This document shows, piece by piece, positions 1 through 9,971 of a stretch of DNA of 64,000 bases. The position numbers and the translations under genes are program-made. The stretch's first letter is position 1, and each line of letters starts with the position of its first letter. The stretch covers positions 62,001 to 126,000 of the forward strand of contig JADKJW010000011.1 in the NCBI GenBank assembly GCA_016720835.1. Direction: 5' to 3'. Origin of the DNA: Ignavibacteria bacterium (GTDB taxonomy: Bacteria > Bacteroidota > Ignavibacteria > SZUA-365). The notes below the pieces were generated by a model. The model made no database searches. It was given only the letters and a program-made list of their open reading frames with translations, and was not told where the DNA came from.

Positions 1-257
1 AGCGGTGGATTGAACTGCGTGGTCATGATCGGCATCCAGGTGTTCCCGCCATCCAGCGTGTAAATGACGCCGGAGAGAAGTCCGGGAAAGTTCGGAACAC
101 CCGCGGCGAATCCCGTCTGCCCATCGAGCATGTCGATGTCGTAGAGCGTCGAAACGTTTTGAGGCAACTGCTGGGGATACCAGTTGCCGACCTGCGCAAC
201 GAGGGATGTGGAAAAAAGTATGGAGAGAAGGGAAGCAGTAACAAGAACTCGTTTCAT
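1..257 (-). CDS. Secreted propeller-like protein, N-terminal part only
   Basis: Partial gene running off the left edge; only the first 85 or so codons are present. It starts at the ATG complementary to 255-257. The first residues (MKRVLVTASLLSILFSTSLV, then AQ) form a clear Sec signal peptide. The mature part has the pattern LYDIDMLDGQTGFAAG followed by a TLDGGNTW motif, typical of Ycf48-like/BNR propeller repeats such as those at the N-terminus of the 2525-8740 protein. The protein is therefore probably exported, and could be another T9SS cargo, but its C-terminus is outside the window. It is transcribed in the same direction as the OmpA-like gene upstream, with a terminator between them. 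Confidence 0.75.
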   Translation of the reverse strand, partial: MKRVLVTASLLSILFSTSLVAQVGNWYPQQLPQNVSTLYDIDMLDGQTGFAAGVPNFPGLLSGVIYTLDGGNTWMPIMTTQFNPP

Positions 258-400
258 TGCGCCACACCGACTGATGGAAGGGAAAAGACGGATGCTGGAC
301 CAGCATCTCGTAAAATAGATATTCTCCTCCCATGCCACAATACAGAAGTGTGGTTGCATCGCACTTCCTTGCCGAACAGCGTCCCGCCAAAAACACACAG

Positions 401-426
401 AGACGCCCTCCGGATGGAGGGCGTCT
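401..426 (-). terminator. Rho-independent terminator of the OmpA-like gene
   Basis: Perfect 10-bp stem (AGACGCCCTC / GAGGGCGTCT) with a 6-nt loop. On the minus strand it is followed by CTGTGTGTTTTT, a T-rich tail. It lies about 30 bp downstream of the stop of the OmpA-like gene. On the plus strand a shorter CTTTT tail follows, so it may act weakly in both directions. Confidence 0.85.
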
Positions 427-453
427 CTTTTACGAAGGAGCTACGGATCCGCG

Positions 454-2478
454 TTATTCCATGACCGGCGACTCGATAATGACCGTCACCATGCGGCAAT
501 AGAAACGTCCTTCCGGAGTGTCGTTCGCGAAGAGGAGCTGGGTGCTGCCGAGACCCTTCGTCGTGACCTGGACGTTGTTGAGCACGCTCCCGAAGGCCGC
601 ACGTACGGCATCCGCGCGCTGCTGCGACAGCCTGTTGTTGTATTCGGCGTCGCCCAGCTGATCGGTGTAGCCCAGGATGTTGACCGTCGATGTCGGCGTG
701 ATGCTGGTGGAGACTTCCCGGATGATCGCGCTGTTGCGTCGCGAAATCGTTGCGCGGTCGAAGTCGAACAGGATGAGTTTGCTGCGATTCACGCGGCGAT
801 CGCCGATCCGCTCTTCGCGTTTTCGCTCCAGCGTCAGCGTGTTGATATCGATGGTCTTCGCTGCCGTCTGTTCCTGGCTCTTTCCGTCACGGACGAAGAA
901 TGCGACGCGCACGGGCTGATTGTTCCTCTTGAACGTGTCGCCATTGAATTCCCATTTGAACGCCGGCGGGATGGTCGCGCCCGTGTTTTCGGAAGAGTAG
1001 AGGACCTTGTTTTCCTGTTTAACGCTCATCGACCAGCGGTCGATACCATTCGGGGCGCTGACGACCGGCAGGAAATTCACGGCAGTGAGGGTCGCGTTGT
1101 ACACGGTCTCGTCGCGTCGGATCGGCGCGATGATCGCTTCGTCATCGGATGTGATCTCCACGCGGCGATTCTCCTCCTGACCCTGGACCTGGTCGGTCGC
1201 GGACGGATCCTGCGGGAGATTGCGGGATTTCGACGTGATGCGGCGTGCATCAATCCCCCAGACATCGGTGAAGTACTGTTTGATGGTTTCCGCGCGCTGT
1301 TTCGAAATCGCGGCCGCCCCGCGCTCGACACCGGCATCGGCATTCGTCCCCGTGATGGAGATTTTCGCCTTCGGATTCTCCTTCAACCTGCGTCCGACGA
1401 TGTTCAGCATGTTTTGATAGAGACCGAGCTCGTCCCCGGTGGCCTTGTCCAACGTAAACGAAGCCGTCTGCTCTTTCGTGAGGAGGTTCTGGCGCAACGG
1501 TCGCGTGGCGTCTCCTTCGGTGAAGAACGCGTACGTCAACAGGGGATACCGCTCCACGGTGCGGATTTCCTCGACGGTGATCGGGGATGCGAACGCCATC
1601 TGGCCCGCGGTGTTTCTTCCTTCCATTTCGAGCGACACCGCGAGAGCAGGGATGGGGGGAGGCGGTGGTGGCGGCGGCGGAGGCGGCGGAGGAGGAGGAA
1701 CGATGATTTTTTCCGGCTCCACGAACGCCCATTTCAATGCGAGCCCGGCCCCGAGTCCGGAAGCCCGCCAGTCGGCCGGTCCGCTGACCTTGGTGAGCGG
1801 CAGGCTGTACACGAGCTCCGGAGTCAGGAGCAGATTTCGTGTGACCGCGAGATCGTATCCCGCGCCGACATCGATCGACAGGCGAAGCGCGTTGACGTCC
1901 TGGATATCACCGGCATACGGCGTGTGGTCCACGGTCCCGTCGCTGAACTGCTTGTTCGCGGGCGAAAGAATCTTCTCCCGCAGGGAGTATTCCTTGCTGA
2001 GCAGGACGCCGACACCGGCGGCGAGGTCGAGATGCAAGGGCATGTCCTCGAGCGGGAAATAGAGAATCCCGGGAGCGATCGACAGGTACGAGAGCGTGTT
2101 GTCGAAGGTCTGGTTCACGATGAAGTCAACAGGAGGTCCGGTGGGCTGGTCGACGGGTCCGAGGCGGACATCGCGCTGGAACACCCCCGAATAGTCTTGA
2201 AAACCGATGCGACCGGAGAGCATCACCGTCGGCGAAAGAGGGATTTCCACGATGCCTCCGAAACGGACTTTCATGCGGTCACCGTTCTCGAACGTGCAGG
2301 TTGCGCAGGGGATGCCGCCCTCGACGACAGCGAAGTCTCCCGAATGGAAATTGAACTGGAGAGCGCCAAAAACGCCTGTCCGCGTCACGGCCCGGTAATC
2401 TGGCGGTTCGGATTGCGCGCACACGGTTGCCGTCAAGAGGACAGCCGCAAGGCACAAGGTGATCGATGTGGTTTTCAT
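454..2478 (-). CDS. Outer-membrane protein with two OmpA-like domains
   Basis: 674 aa. A signal peptide (first 21 residues, ending VCAQ) is followed by about 235 residues rich in alternating aromatic/hydrophobic strands, consistent with an OmpA-type beta-barrel. Residues 261-275 are 15 consecutive prolines, a rigid periplasmic linker. Two OmpA/MotB-like regions follow: one at about 350-445 (ITGTNADAG, then SKQRAETIKQYF and ENRRVEI) and a canonical C-terminal one from about 567 (LILFDFDRATISRRN, ILGYTDQLGDAEYN, LSQQRADAV). The second should bind peptidoglycan. In FCB bacteria such proteins tether the outer membrane to the wall. Doubled OmpA-like domains around a poly-Pro linker are uncommon. 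It lies directly downstream of the giant T9SS protein gene on the same strand (46 bp apart), so the two may be co-transcribed. Confidence 0.9.
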   Translation of the reverse strand: MKTTSITLCLAAVLLTATVCAQSEPPDYRAVTRTGVFGALQFNFHSGDFAVVEGGIPCATCTFENGDRMKVRFGGIVEIPLSPTVMLSGRIGFQDYSGVFQRDVRLGPVDQPTGPPVDFIVNQTFDNTLSYLSIAPGILYFPLEDMPLHLDLAAGVGVLLSKEYSLREKILSPANKQFSDGTVDHTPYAGDIQDVNALRLSIDVGAGYDLAVTRNLLLTPELVYSLPLTKVSGPADWRASGLGAGLALKWAFVEPEKIIVPPPPPPPPPPPPPPPIPALAVSLEMEGRNTAGQMAFASPITVEEIRTVERYPLLTYAFFTEGDATRPLRQNLLTKEQTASFTLDKATGDELGLYQNMLNIVGRRLKENPKAKISITGTNADAGVERGAAAISKQRAETIKQYFTDVWGIDARRITSKSRNLPQDPSATDQVQGQEENRRVEITSDDEAIIAPIRRDETVYNATLTAVNFLPVVSAPNGIDRWSMSVKQENKVLYSSENTGATIPPAFKWEFNGDTFKRNNQPVRVAFFVRDGKSQEQTAAKTIDINTLTLERKREERIGDRRVNRSKLILFDFDRATISRRNSAIIREVSTSITPTSTVNILGYTDQLGDAEYNNRLSQQRADAVRAAFGSVLNNVQVTTKGLGSTQLLFANDTPEGRFYCRMVTVIIESPVME

Positions 2479-2524
2479 GGAAATCGGTTGTTGTTGGAAA
2501 ATCGGAAGTCGCGGTCAGAACGTC

Positions 2525-5500
2525 TTATTTCGAAAGGACCATTGGCCTCGCCGCGGATGATGCGCCACTTCGAAGAATGCAATAATACACACCGGATGGC
2601 AGAGTTACCGCGTCGAAGAGAATACGGTGACGTCCGGCAGTCTGCACGGTGCGAACGAGACTGCGCACGGTGCGACCCATGGCATCCATCACCGAAAGTT
2701 CGACGAATCCATCGCTCGCGATGTCGTAGGTGATGGTGGTCGACGGGTTGAACGGATTCGGGGTGTTGGAGAGGAGACCGAAAGAGGGACGGTCGCCGAC
2801 GAGCCGGTTTCCATCGTCGATGCAGTAGCCGTCGAGGCGGAAAAGACCATCGCTGCGTGATTGCACCCGCGCTCTTCCGGACGTAAAATCGAACGATGAG
2901 GAGATTGCGAGCGGCGTCTCGACCGCGTTTCCGATGAGGACGAGGAACTCGAGAACGGCGAGCCGGCCGGTGCCCGCGCTCACGATCCCGCTATCCGCCG
3001 TCAACGCGATCACACCATTCGCGTGATCGTAGGAGTCACGGATCCTCATGCCGGACGAAAGAGTGGAAATCCCGGATATCCCTGTCGGGTACAACATCGA
3101 GGGATTGAATGAGACGCTGCCGCGCCATCCGCCGACGTTCGCGCTGCCGACATCGGTGTTCAGCATCAGCGGAACGCGCACAATCTGGTCAGGTGCTCCC
3201 GTGATGCGGGGGATGCTGACCGTGGCGTTCACATAGTCGTCCAATCCCCGACCCGATACGGTGAAGCTTCGGTCGCCGCCGCATGGCTGGTCTGTACGCA
3301 CCTGCACGTAGGGCCCGGTCACGCTGCCGTCTTGTGTCGGGCTGAATGTCAGGAGCACCGTGATCGAATCGCCCGGTGCAAGCGTGGCCGGAAGAGGTGC
3401 GGACAGACTGGAAAGAGTGAACAGCGCATGCGTTGAGGTCACGTCGACGACACGCACCGCAAACGGCAGCGTGTTCCGAAGGACCACCACTCTTTGCGGC
3501 GACGTGAAAATGGGAACGATGCCGAAATCCATCGTCGATGCGAGCGAAGGCACCGGTTCGCGTGCATCGACCGCGACCTGTGCGGACGCGGTGAGCGGCG
3601 GAGTGACATCCGCAATGTCGCAGAGAACACTCGCGGTGTAGATGCGGTCGACCGCGGGATCCGGATCGCAACGCAGGGTGACAATTACCGAATCGCGCGG
3701 CGCAAGCAGGATCGGGAACGTCGACGGAGAAACCACCGAGAAGAATGACGCATCGGATCCGCTCACGCGGATCCCGGTGATCCGCGCGGTCTGTGCCAGC
3801 TCGTTTCGCAGTACCATGGTGCGCGTCGCAGGCTGACAGTTCGGCACAATGCCGAACGAGATATCCGCAAACGTCATGCCCCCGCTTCCGGCAGCGCTCA
3901 TGTCGATCGTCAGAGAATCGACACACGGCACGGATGCAATGAACCACCCTGAGAGCGAGACCGCACCGGGCACCTGCAGGGTCAGCGACAGCGTGAACTG
4001 CACCGTTTGTGCGGGCGAAACCGTGACGGGAAGAGGAGGCGTGAAGGTGACATTCGGAGGGAAATTCGCGGCCGAGAGCGTGAACGGCGCGGAACCGCCG
4101 TTGGTGATCTGAATGACGCGCGGCGATGGCGTCCCCACCGGGATGGTGCCGAATGCGACGGGAGGAATCATCGGCATCGTCTGTGTGACACGCGATCCGG
4201 ACAGCGGGAGGGAGACCAGCGGCTGACCGGAGGATGCGGTGCTCACGTCAAGCGAGGCGCTGACAGGCCCGTCAGAAGAGGCTGTGGGACGGAAACGGAC
4301 AGAGAAGACGCGTCTCCCCCCCGGAGGGATCTGTTCTGAGGATGCCACCGGATCAAGCACGGCAAAGGCGGCGGCGCCGCCTCCACTCACCACTGATCCG
4401 GTGAGCGTCACGGGCGAGTTTGCGGCGTTAAACAACGTGTCCGTCAAGATCCGCTCCTCGCACTGGGCGAGCGATGGGAACGCGAGTGTAAACGGGAGGA
4501 AAGAAAGGTCGCCATCGCCGCCCGTGCCGGTCAGGGGAATGCACACGGTATCGTTGCACGGAGCGTCGAAAACCAGACAGGCGGTGGCGGTAACGGATCC
4601 CCGCGCCACGGGCGCGAAGCGGATGGGGATCTGCCCGTCCTTCGCGGAGTCGACGGTCAGTGGCATCGTCGTGTTCGTGGTGAATACTCCGGCCGGAGTG
4701 ATCTGGACGGAAAGGACCCGAGCCGTTTTTACATTCAGGTTCTTCACCGTCACGGGAAGCGTCTGGCTCCCGCCGATTCCCACATTGCCGAAGGCAAGTG
4801 TTGAAGGAACAACCTGAACGTTTTCGAGTTCGAAACGTCCCTGCAGCAGAATCGGAATACGTGTTCCGCATCGTCCTGTGACGAGGACAAGCGAATCCGT
4901 GAAGCTGCCTGCGGAAGACGGAGCAAACGAAATATCAACCTGCCGTATTTGTCCCGGCGCGAGGGTCACTGGAAACGGCGTCGCGGTTGCGAAGGGGAGC
5001 GCGGGCAGATGGCGCGCATCGACAGTCTCAGCTGCCGTGCCGTGGTTCTGCAGCGAGATGGATTGAACCGCCGGCCGCCGACACGCGGGCAGCACGCCGA
5101 AGTCGATGCGTCGCTGATTCGCGGATACGTGCGCGGAATCCCTGCGCACGAGGACTGGAAGCTCGAGGCGCGGGCGATTCGGATCGCCGCTCAGGATCAC
5201 GAGCGTTGCCTGGCGCCGCCCGGTGAATGACGCATCCGCGCAGATGATGTATCGTTGCGATTGCCCGCTGTTCAAGGTGAAGGGTGTCGTCGTCGATGCG
5301 GAGAGCGTCAACGGTCCCGGCGTGTCGAACGCCACGGAGGTGACCACGACGCTTTGCGCGGAATTATTGGACAGGACGACGGTGTCGCACGCGCCGGCGA
5401 AGGAGCACGGATCAAGCGTGAGCAGGAGGGAATCGCGATCCAGCGTGATCCCTTCCGCGCGTGCCAGGCCGAGGACGGGAATGCACAGCGTGTCGACACA

Positions 5501-8500
5501 GGGAGCGCTTGTGACCACGCAGATTGATGTGAGCAACGATCCCACCGACAGCGGGTGATACTCGAGCGTCAACGTGCGCGACTGGCCGACATCGAGCGTC
5601 AGCGGGAGCGATGGAGACGACACCACGGCGAGGGTGGCGTTCGGCGGCGAGACGAGAATGTGCGAGATCGTCACCGCTTCGAAACCGGAATTTGCAATCT
5701 GCAGCGGAGCCGATGTCGTCGAGCCAATATTCACCGTACCGAAATTCAGAGGTGTCGGATTGAATCCCACGGGACTGCGCCTGGCCTCGCCCGGCACATG
5801 CACGAGCACGGTGAAGGAACACGGCTGGGAGGTGATACGGATGACGGCATCCGCAGTTCCCGGACTCGTCGGCTGAAAGGTGAGGGTGATCGTCACGGTT
5901 CCCGCCGGCGGCACGGTGACGGGAAGCGCGGGTCCGCTGACGGTGTAAGCATTCGCGCCCTGCGTCAACGAGATGTCTGAAAGCGACAACGGCCTCGTGC
6001 TCGAGTTTCTGATCGTGAATGTGCGGGTGATGCGCGTCTTGACACACGTGGAGAGGACGGTGAGCGTGTCGCCTTCCACAACGAACTCGGTCATCTCGCG
6101 CCTGCCGGTCAGCAGCACCGATGTCTGGCCGCTCGGCACGGTGGGATCGTTATGCGTCATGACCAGCGTCGCGGTGCTTGTTCCTTCAATCGGACTGTCG
6201 TATTCGATGACGATCGGCACGGAATCGCCGGCGGCAACCAATGATGGAGGAGAGGGACGCAGCACGCGAAAATGCGCGCGTTCGGATCCGACAAGATCGA
6301 AATTCAGAAGATTCAGAGGGCCGAGTCCCGTGTTTCGAACGAAGAAACTGTCACGCACTGCAGCGCGGCAGTTCTGCACGCCCATGGCGAAGGCTGTGCG
6401 CGCCGAGATCTTCGGGGCCTGCGTCGCAATCGCACTGACGGGAATGCAGAGGCTGTCATGACACGGGACATCCCACACGAAACAGAGGGAGGCGTTGATT
6501 GCTTCGATCTTGGTCGGAGAAAATCGAAGGTTTGCATTGAGCGTTTGTCCAGGAGTCAGCGTCAGAGGAAGCGCGGGCATTCCAACGATGGAAAGCGATG
6601 GCGACGGAGGGATGATGCGCACGTCGGTAATGGTCACCGGGGTGCTCCCGCTGTTGGTGGTGACAACGGGTTGTGTTGTGGTGGACCCGGCCGCGATCGG
6701 GCCAAGGGTGATCAGCGACGATGGAAGGGTGGTGATCAATGGTTTCACGCTTCTTCCCGTCAGCGTGATGCTGACCGTGTCGCTGCACGGAGTCGCAATG
6801 AGCCGGTACGTTCCGGTGAAGACTCCCGTGTCATTCGCGGGAGGGGAAAACCGCACGGTATACTGCCGCGAGCTGTCGCTGGGAACGGGTCCGAACGATC
6901 CAGGGTAGACGTTGGGGAAGACATCGTCGCCGCTGACGAATTCATGCGTCGTGATCCGGCCAGACGTGTTTCCGATATTCTTCAGCACGATCGTCACGTC
7001 CTTCGTCGTTCCCTGGCACACGTCACCGAAGTTCAGCGTGGAAGGAAGCGCGACGATATCAATCGATCGGTAGTCGCAGAAGAAAAACAGCGGATAGGGC
7101 GTCGGACAGGTTGGATTGCCGATGAGGAGCCTGTACCCGCCCTGGATAGGACCGGTATGCCACGGGGCAAGGCGGAAGGTGAACGTCGTGGGACCGGTCA
7201 GCACTGTTCCAGGGAGTGGAGAAAGGAGCGTCATCCCTGAATCGTTCGTCATCCAGGTGAGTGAAATGAAGGTCGGGTTGGAATTTCCTGACGGCGTGAT
7301 CGTGAGCGAAGTATCGCTGAAGGTGGTTCCGCAGATATAGGGGAAATGGAGGTCCGGAGGCTGGATGAGCACTCCGCTCTGCGTGCGAAGGCCGGTCATG
7401 CCCACGACCCAGTTCGGATGCACCGGATCGTTGCTCTTGAGCGTCAACGAATCGCTCATCAAGCCGGTGAAGGTCGGGAGCGGAGTCCAACGGATGATGA
7501 AGTCCGCTGTCTGGCCGGGATGAATGGTGTGCGGCAACGTCGGGGAGACGAGCGAGAAGGCCGGACTCGAAAAGGTCATGCCGTTGATGATCAGCGGGAG
7601 ATTTCCGCTGTTTGTGACAATGAGCGTGGTGTCCTTCGACGCGCCGCAGCTCATGGTGCCGAAGCTCAGCGTGGATTGTGTCAACGAAATATTCGGCGCG
7701 GGAGGAGGACCGACGTACTTGAGGACGAATCCGATAACGCCGCCGCCAAGCGCGCCGCCCGCTGCCCAGCCATATTGCTGGTCGATGAAATCGAGTTTCA
7801 TGATTGCGCCGGTTGCGGTTCCGAGCGGCGTGTACGTGGTCCACGTGCTGCCGCCGTTCGGCGTGTACCCGATGGGGTCGATCATGTTCGCGACCCACCC
7901 GGTGCTTTGATCGAAGAAATACACGGTGCTGTAGAAATTCAGTGTCGCGTTCACCGGTGGTTCGGTCGGGAAACTGCTCCACGAGGTGCCGCCATTGGTC
8001 GTCCGGAAAACATGCGAAGAGCCTCCGCTGTTGTAGCCGGAGAACGTTCCAATCTGATCATCCAGAAACTGCAAGCCTTCGATGATCGGCCAGGTCCCGG
8101 CCGGAAGTCCCGCGCTGATATTGTTCCACGTCGATGGCGGGCCGAATTTCAACATCGTGTTATTGGCGCCGCTGACATACCAGAAGGTTCCCCCGCAGTG
8201 CACGGCATACAAGCCGTTTGTGGTGCCGGTGGTTTGCGCAGTCCAGCTCGTTCCTCCGTTTGTCGTGAAGTAGGCGCTCCCGTTTGCACCGACGACCATG
8301 CCCTCGTTCACGTTCGTGAAGAAAATATCAAAGAACGTCGCGCTCCCGCTGATGCCACTGACCTTTTCGTTCCATGTCACGCCGTAGTCGGTGGTTTTGT
8401 AGACCTTGGAATTCGATCCGCAGACATAGCCTGTCCCGCTGTTCCTCACTGCGGACACGCCCGACCAAAACGGAAAACCAGATGTCAGCGTGGGCGAGAA

Positions 8501-8740
8501 ATTTGCTGTCGCGACGTTCTGCCACGTCATGTTCCCGGTAGTCTTACGAACGATGCCGGAGATACCCGTCCCGACGGCAGCGCCTCCGACAGCGATCCCG
8601 CGACCGGAATCGAACATGGAAATACCCCACAATCCGGGTACGACGGTACTCATCGGTTGCACGTTCCACGTCTGCGATCGCACCTGCGAGGATGCAGTGA
8701 GTGCCAGAAGGAACACAAACGCCTGGTATACATGCTTCAT
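2525..8740 (-). CDS. Giant secreted choice-of-anchor D (Hydin-like) repeat protein with T9SS sorting domain
   Basis: 2071 aa. The start is taken at the ATG complementary to 8738-8740 because it begins a signal peptide (MKHVYQAFVFLLALTASSQV); an in-frame ATG 12 codons upstream would spoil it. Residues of about 22-345 are Ycf48-like propeller repeats (TTNGGTSW motifs). Residues of about 360-1830 are a long tandem series of Ig-like choice-of-anchor D/Hydin domains, each about 100-120 residues, marked by LNFGxV or IDFGVL starts and LxPGQ turns. A cohesin-like domain follows (about 1835-1965; GWRGSVSFNPSML). The C-terminus has NPFNPSTTITYDI and ends RPMVLSK, a type A T9SS sorting domain. Expected to be exported and anchored on or released from the cell surface, probably as an adhesin or scaffold. 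Function beyond that is unknown. Confidence 0.92.
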   Translation of the reverse strand: MKHVYQAFVFLLALTASSQVRSQTWNVQPMSTVVPGLWGISMFDSGRGIAVGGAAVGTGISGIVRKTTGNMTWQNVATANFSPTLTSGFPFWSGVSAVRNSGTGYVCGSNSKVYKTTDYGVTWNEKVSGISGSATFFDIFFTNVNEGMVVGANGSAYFTTNGGTSWTAQTTGTTNGLYAVHCGGTFWYVSGANNTMLKFGPPSTWNNISAGLPAGTWPIIEGLQFLDDQIGTFSGYNSGGSSHVFRTTNGGTSWSSFPTEPPVNATLNFYSTVYFFDQSTGWVANMIDPIGYTPNGGSTWTTYTPLGTATGAIMKLDFIDQQYGWAAGGALGGGVIGFVLKYVGPPPAPNISLTQSTLSFGTMSCGASKDTTLIVTNSGNLPLIINGMTFSSPAFSLVSPTLPHTIHPGQTADFIIRWTPLPTFTGLMSDSLTLKSNDPVHPNWVVGMTGLRTQSGVLIQPPDLHFPYICGTTFSDTSLTITPSGNSNPTFISLTWMTNDSGMTLLSPLPGTVLTGPTTFTFRLAPWHTGPIQGGYRLLIGNPTCPTPYPLFFFCDYRSIDIVALPSTLNFGDVCQGTTKDVTIVLKNIGNTSGRITTHEFVSGDDVFPNVYPGSFGPVPSDSSRQYTVRFSPPANDTGVFTGTYRLIATPCSDTVSITLTGRSVKPLITTLPSSLITLGPIAAGSTTTQPVVTTNSGSTPVTITDVRIIPPSPSLSIVGMPALPLTLTPGQTLNANLRFSPTKIEAINASLCFVWDVPCHDSLCIPVSAIATQAPKISARTAFAMGVQNCRAAVRDSFFVRNTGLGPLNLLNFDLVGSERAHFRVLRPSPPSLVAAGDSVPIVIEYDSPIEGTSTATLVMTHNDPTVPSGQTSVLLTGRREMTEFVVEGDTLTVLSTCVKTRITRTFTIRNSSTRPLSLSDISLTQGANAYTVSGPALPVTVPPAGTVTITLTFQPTSPGTADAVIRITSQPCSFTVLVHVPGEARRSPVGFNPTPLNFGTVNIGSTTSAPLQIANSGFEAVTISHILVSPPNATLAVVSSPSLPLTLDVGQSRTLTLEYHPLSVGSLLTSICVVTSAPCVDTLCIPVLGLARAEGITLDRDSLLLTLDPCSFAGACDTVVLSNNSAQSVVVTSVAFDTPGPLTLSASTTTPFTLNSGQSQRYIICADASFTGRRQATLVILSGDPNRPRLELPVLVRRDSAHVSANQRRIDFGVLPACRRPAVQSISLQNHGTAAETVDARHLPALPFATATPFPVTLAPGQIRQVDISFAPSSAGSFTDSLVLVTGRCGTRIPILLQGRFELENVQVVPSTLAFGNVGIGGSQTLPVTVKNLNVKTARVLSVQITPAGVFTTNTTMPLTVDSAKDGQIPIRFAPVARGSVTATACLVFDAPCNDTVCIPLTGTGGDGDLSFLPFTLAFPSLAQCEERILTDTLFNAANSPVTLTGSVVSGGGAAAFAVLDPVASSEQIPPGGRRVFSVRFRPTASSDGPVSASLDVSTASSGQPLVSLPLSGSRVTQTMPMIPPVAFGTIPVGTPSPRVIQITNGGSAPFTLSAANFPPNVTFTPPLPVTVSPAQTVQFTLSLTLQVPGAVSLSGWFIASVPCVDSLTIDMSAAGSGGMTFADISFGIVPNCQPATRTMVLRNELAQTARITGIRVSGSDASFFSVVSPSTFPILLAPRDSVIVTLRCDPDPAVDRIYTASVLCDIADVTPPLTASAQVAVDAREPVPSLASTMDFGIVPIFTSPQRVVVLRNTLPFAVRVVDVTSTHALFTLSSLSAPLPATLAPGDSITVLLTFSPTQDGSVTGPYVQVRTDQPCGGDRSFTVSGRGLDDYVNATVSIPRITGAPDQIVRVPLMLNTDVGSANVGGWRGSVSFNPSMLYPTGISGISTLSSGMRIRDSYDHANGVIALTADSGIVSAGTGRLAVLEFLVLIGNAVETPLAISSSFDFTSGRARVQSRSDGLFRLDGYCIDDGNRLVGDRPSFGLLSNTPNPFNPSTTITYDIASDGFVELSVMDAMGRTVRSLVRTVQTAGRHRILFDAVTLPSGVYYCILRSGASSAARPMVLSK

Positions 8741-8840
8741 GACGGAACCTGCTGCGGGAAATACGGAAAGAACCACTTATCCTCATGAAGATAGGGAGAA
8801 TGGCAGGAAAGGACAACAAAACGCCCCGCGGGCGGTAGCG

Positions 8841-9971
8841 TCACTCCGAGATGGGAACCCAGCCTTTTACCGAGCGGAGCCTGTCATACAGCGGAGATGG
8901 GAGTGTCAGAAGGCGATTTCCATCGTGTGCAGGCAAGACGGCACGAATGGTTGCTTCTGTACCGGAACGCACTTTCATGATCCACTCGGGTTCGGTGAGC
9001 AGAATCCTGCCAAGCGCGGCGAGATTGCAGCCATCGCCGAGGGGGAGCAGCGCGTCCTCCGGCGTGAGGATCTTGCCGACACCGATCACGGGCATGCGCC
9101 CGGAAACCCGATCGACGATGCGCTTCGTGGGCCGGCGGAGGTCCGACGCGTCTCTCAATGATCCCTTCCGGTAGTCGCGAACGGATATGTGGAGCCAGTC
9201 GAGCGGTCTGGCGCAAAGCGTGTCAACCAAGGCAAGCGTATCGTCGATGGTTATTCCGGGTTCTTCAAGTTCTTCAGGCGACAGCCGATACCCGATGGCG
9301 AAGGGTCGCGCTCTTCGCCCCGCTTGAATGACCGCGTCAACAAGAGCGAGAGGGAACCGCATGCGCTCCTCCAGGCCGCCTCCCCAGACGTCGTTCCTTC
9401 GATTTGAATGCGGCGAGAAGAATTGCTGCGGAAGGTAGGTGTTGGCGCCGTGGATTTCGACGCCATCGTATCCGGCGGTCATCGCGCGTCCGGTCGCGTC
9501 GGCAAACGCGGCAAGCGTTTCACGGATCACCGATTCCGGCATCTCCCTCGGGACGTCAGCGCCCGGCCTGATTGCAGGGATGGCGCTCGCGCACCACGGC
9601 GCCTGGCCGATCAGAGAGGACGGGCACATGCGCCCTCCGTGATGAAGCTGAAGGATGGCCGGACTTCCGGCCGCATGGAGGGTGTCAGCGACCCGCGCGA
9701 GCGACGGGAGCATTGCGTCGGCGTGACAGCTCCACTGGCCGGGAAAGGCCATCCCATGCGGAATGACGGAGCATGCGGCGGTCAGCGCCATGCCGAGCCC
9801 GACTCCACGCCGCGCAAGGTACAGAAGTTCATCGTCGTGGACAGTGCCGTCCGGGTGTGACGACCAGGTTGTCATGGGGGCAAGGACGATGCGGTTCGGC
9901 AGCGTCAGTCCGCACCGGAGCGTCAGCGGTTCAAAGAGCGGAGCGTATGCCGCCTTCATTTCAGGAAGCAT
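8841..9971 (-). CDS. NADH:flavin oxidoreductase, Old Yellow Enzyme family
   Basis: 376 aa, the usual length for a single-domain OYE. The N-terminus has the family signature LFEPLTLRCGLTLPNRIVLAPM; AILQLHHGGRM carries the QLxHxGR motif, YDGVEIHGANTYLPQQFFSP matches the FMN/substrate-binding motif, and IGVGKILTPEDA plus LGRILLTEPEW close the barrel. Members reduce activated alkenes or other electrophiles with FMN and NAD(P)H in the cytoplasm; the natural substrate cannot be told. It overlaps the stop of the upstream flippase-like gene by 11 bp if the first ATG is used. The alternative ATG at 9957-9959 lies one base after that stop (TGAAATG). Neither has a strong Shine-Dalgarno, and translational coupling is likely either way. 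Confidence 0.88.
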   Translation of the reverse strand: MLPEMKAAYAPLFEPLTLRCGLTLPNRIVLAPMTTWSSHPDGTVHDDELLYLARRGVGLGMALTAACSVIPHGMAFPGQWSCHADAMLPSLARVADTLHAAGSPAILQLHHGGRMCPSSLIGQAPWCASAIPAIRPGADVPREMPESVIRETLAAFADATGRAMTAGYDGVEIHGANTYLPQQFFSPHSNRRNDVWGGGLEERMRFPLALVDAVIQAGRRARPFAIGYRLSPEELEEPGITIDDTLALVDTLCARPLDWLHISVRDYRKGSLRDASDLRRPTKRIVDRVSGRMPVIGVGKILTPEDALLPLGDGCNLAALGRILLTEPEWIMKVRSGTEATIRAVLPAHDGNRLLTLPSPLYDRLRSVKGWVPISE

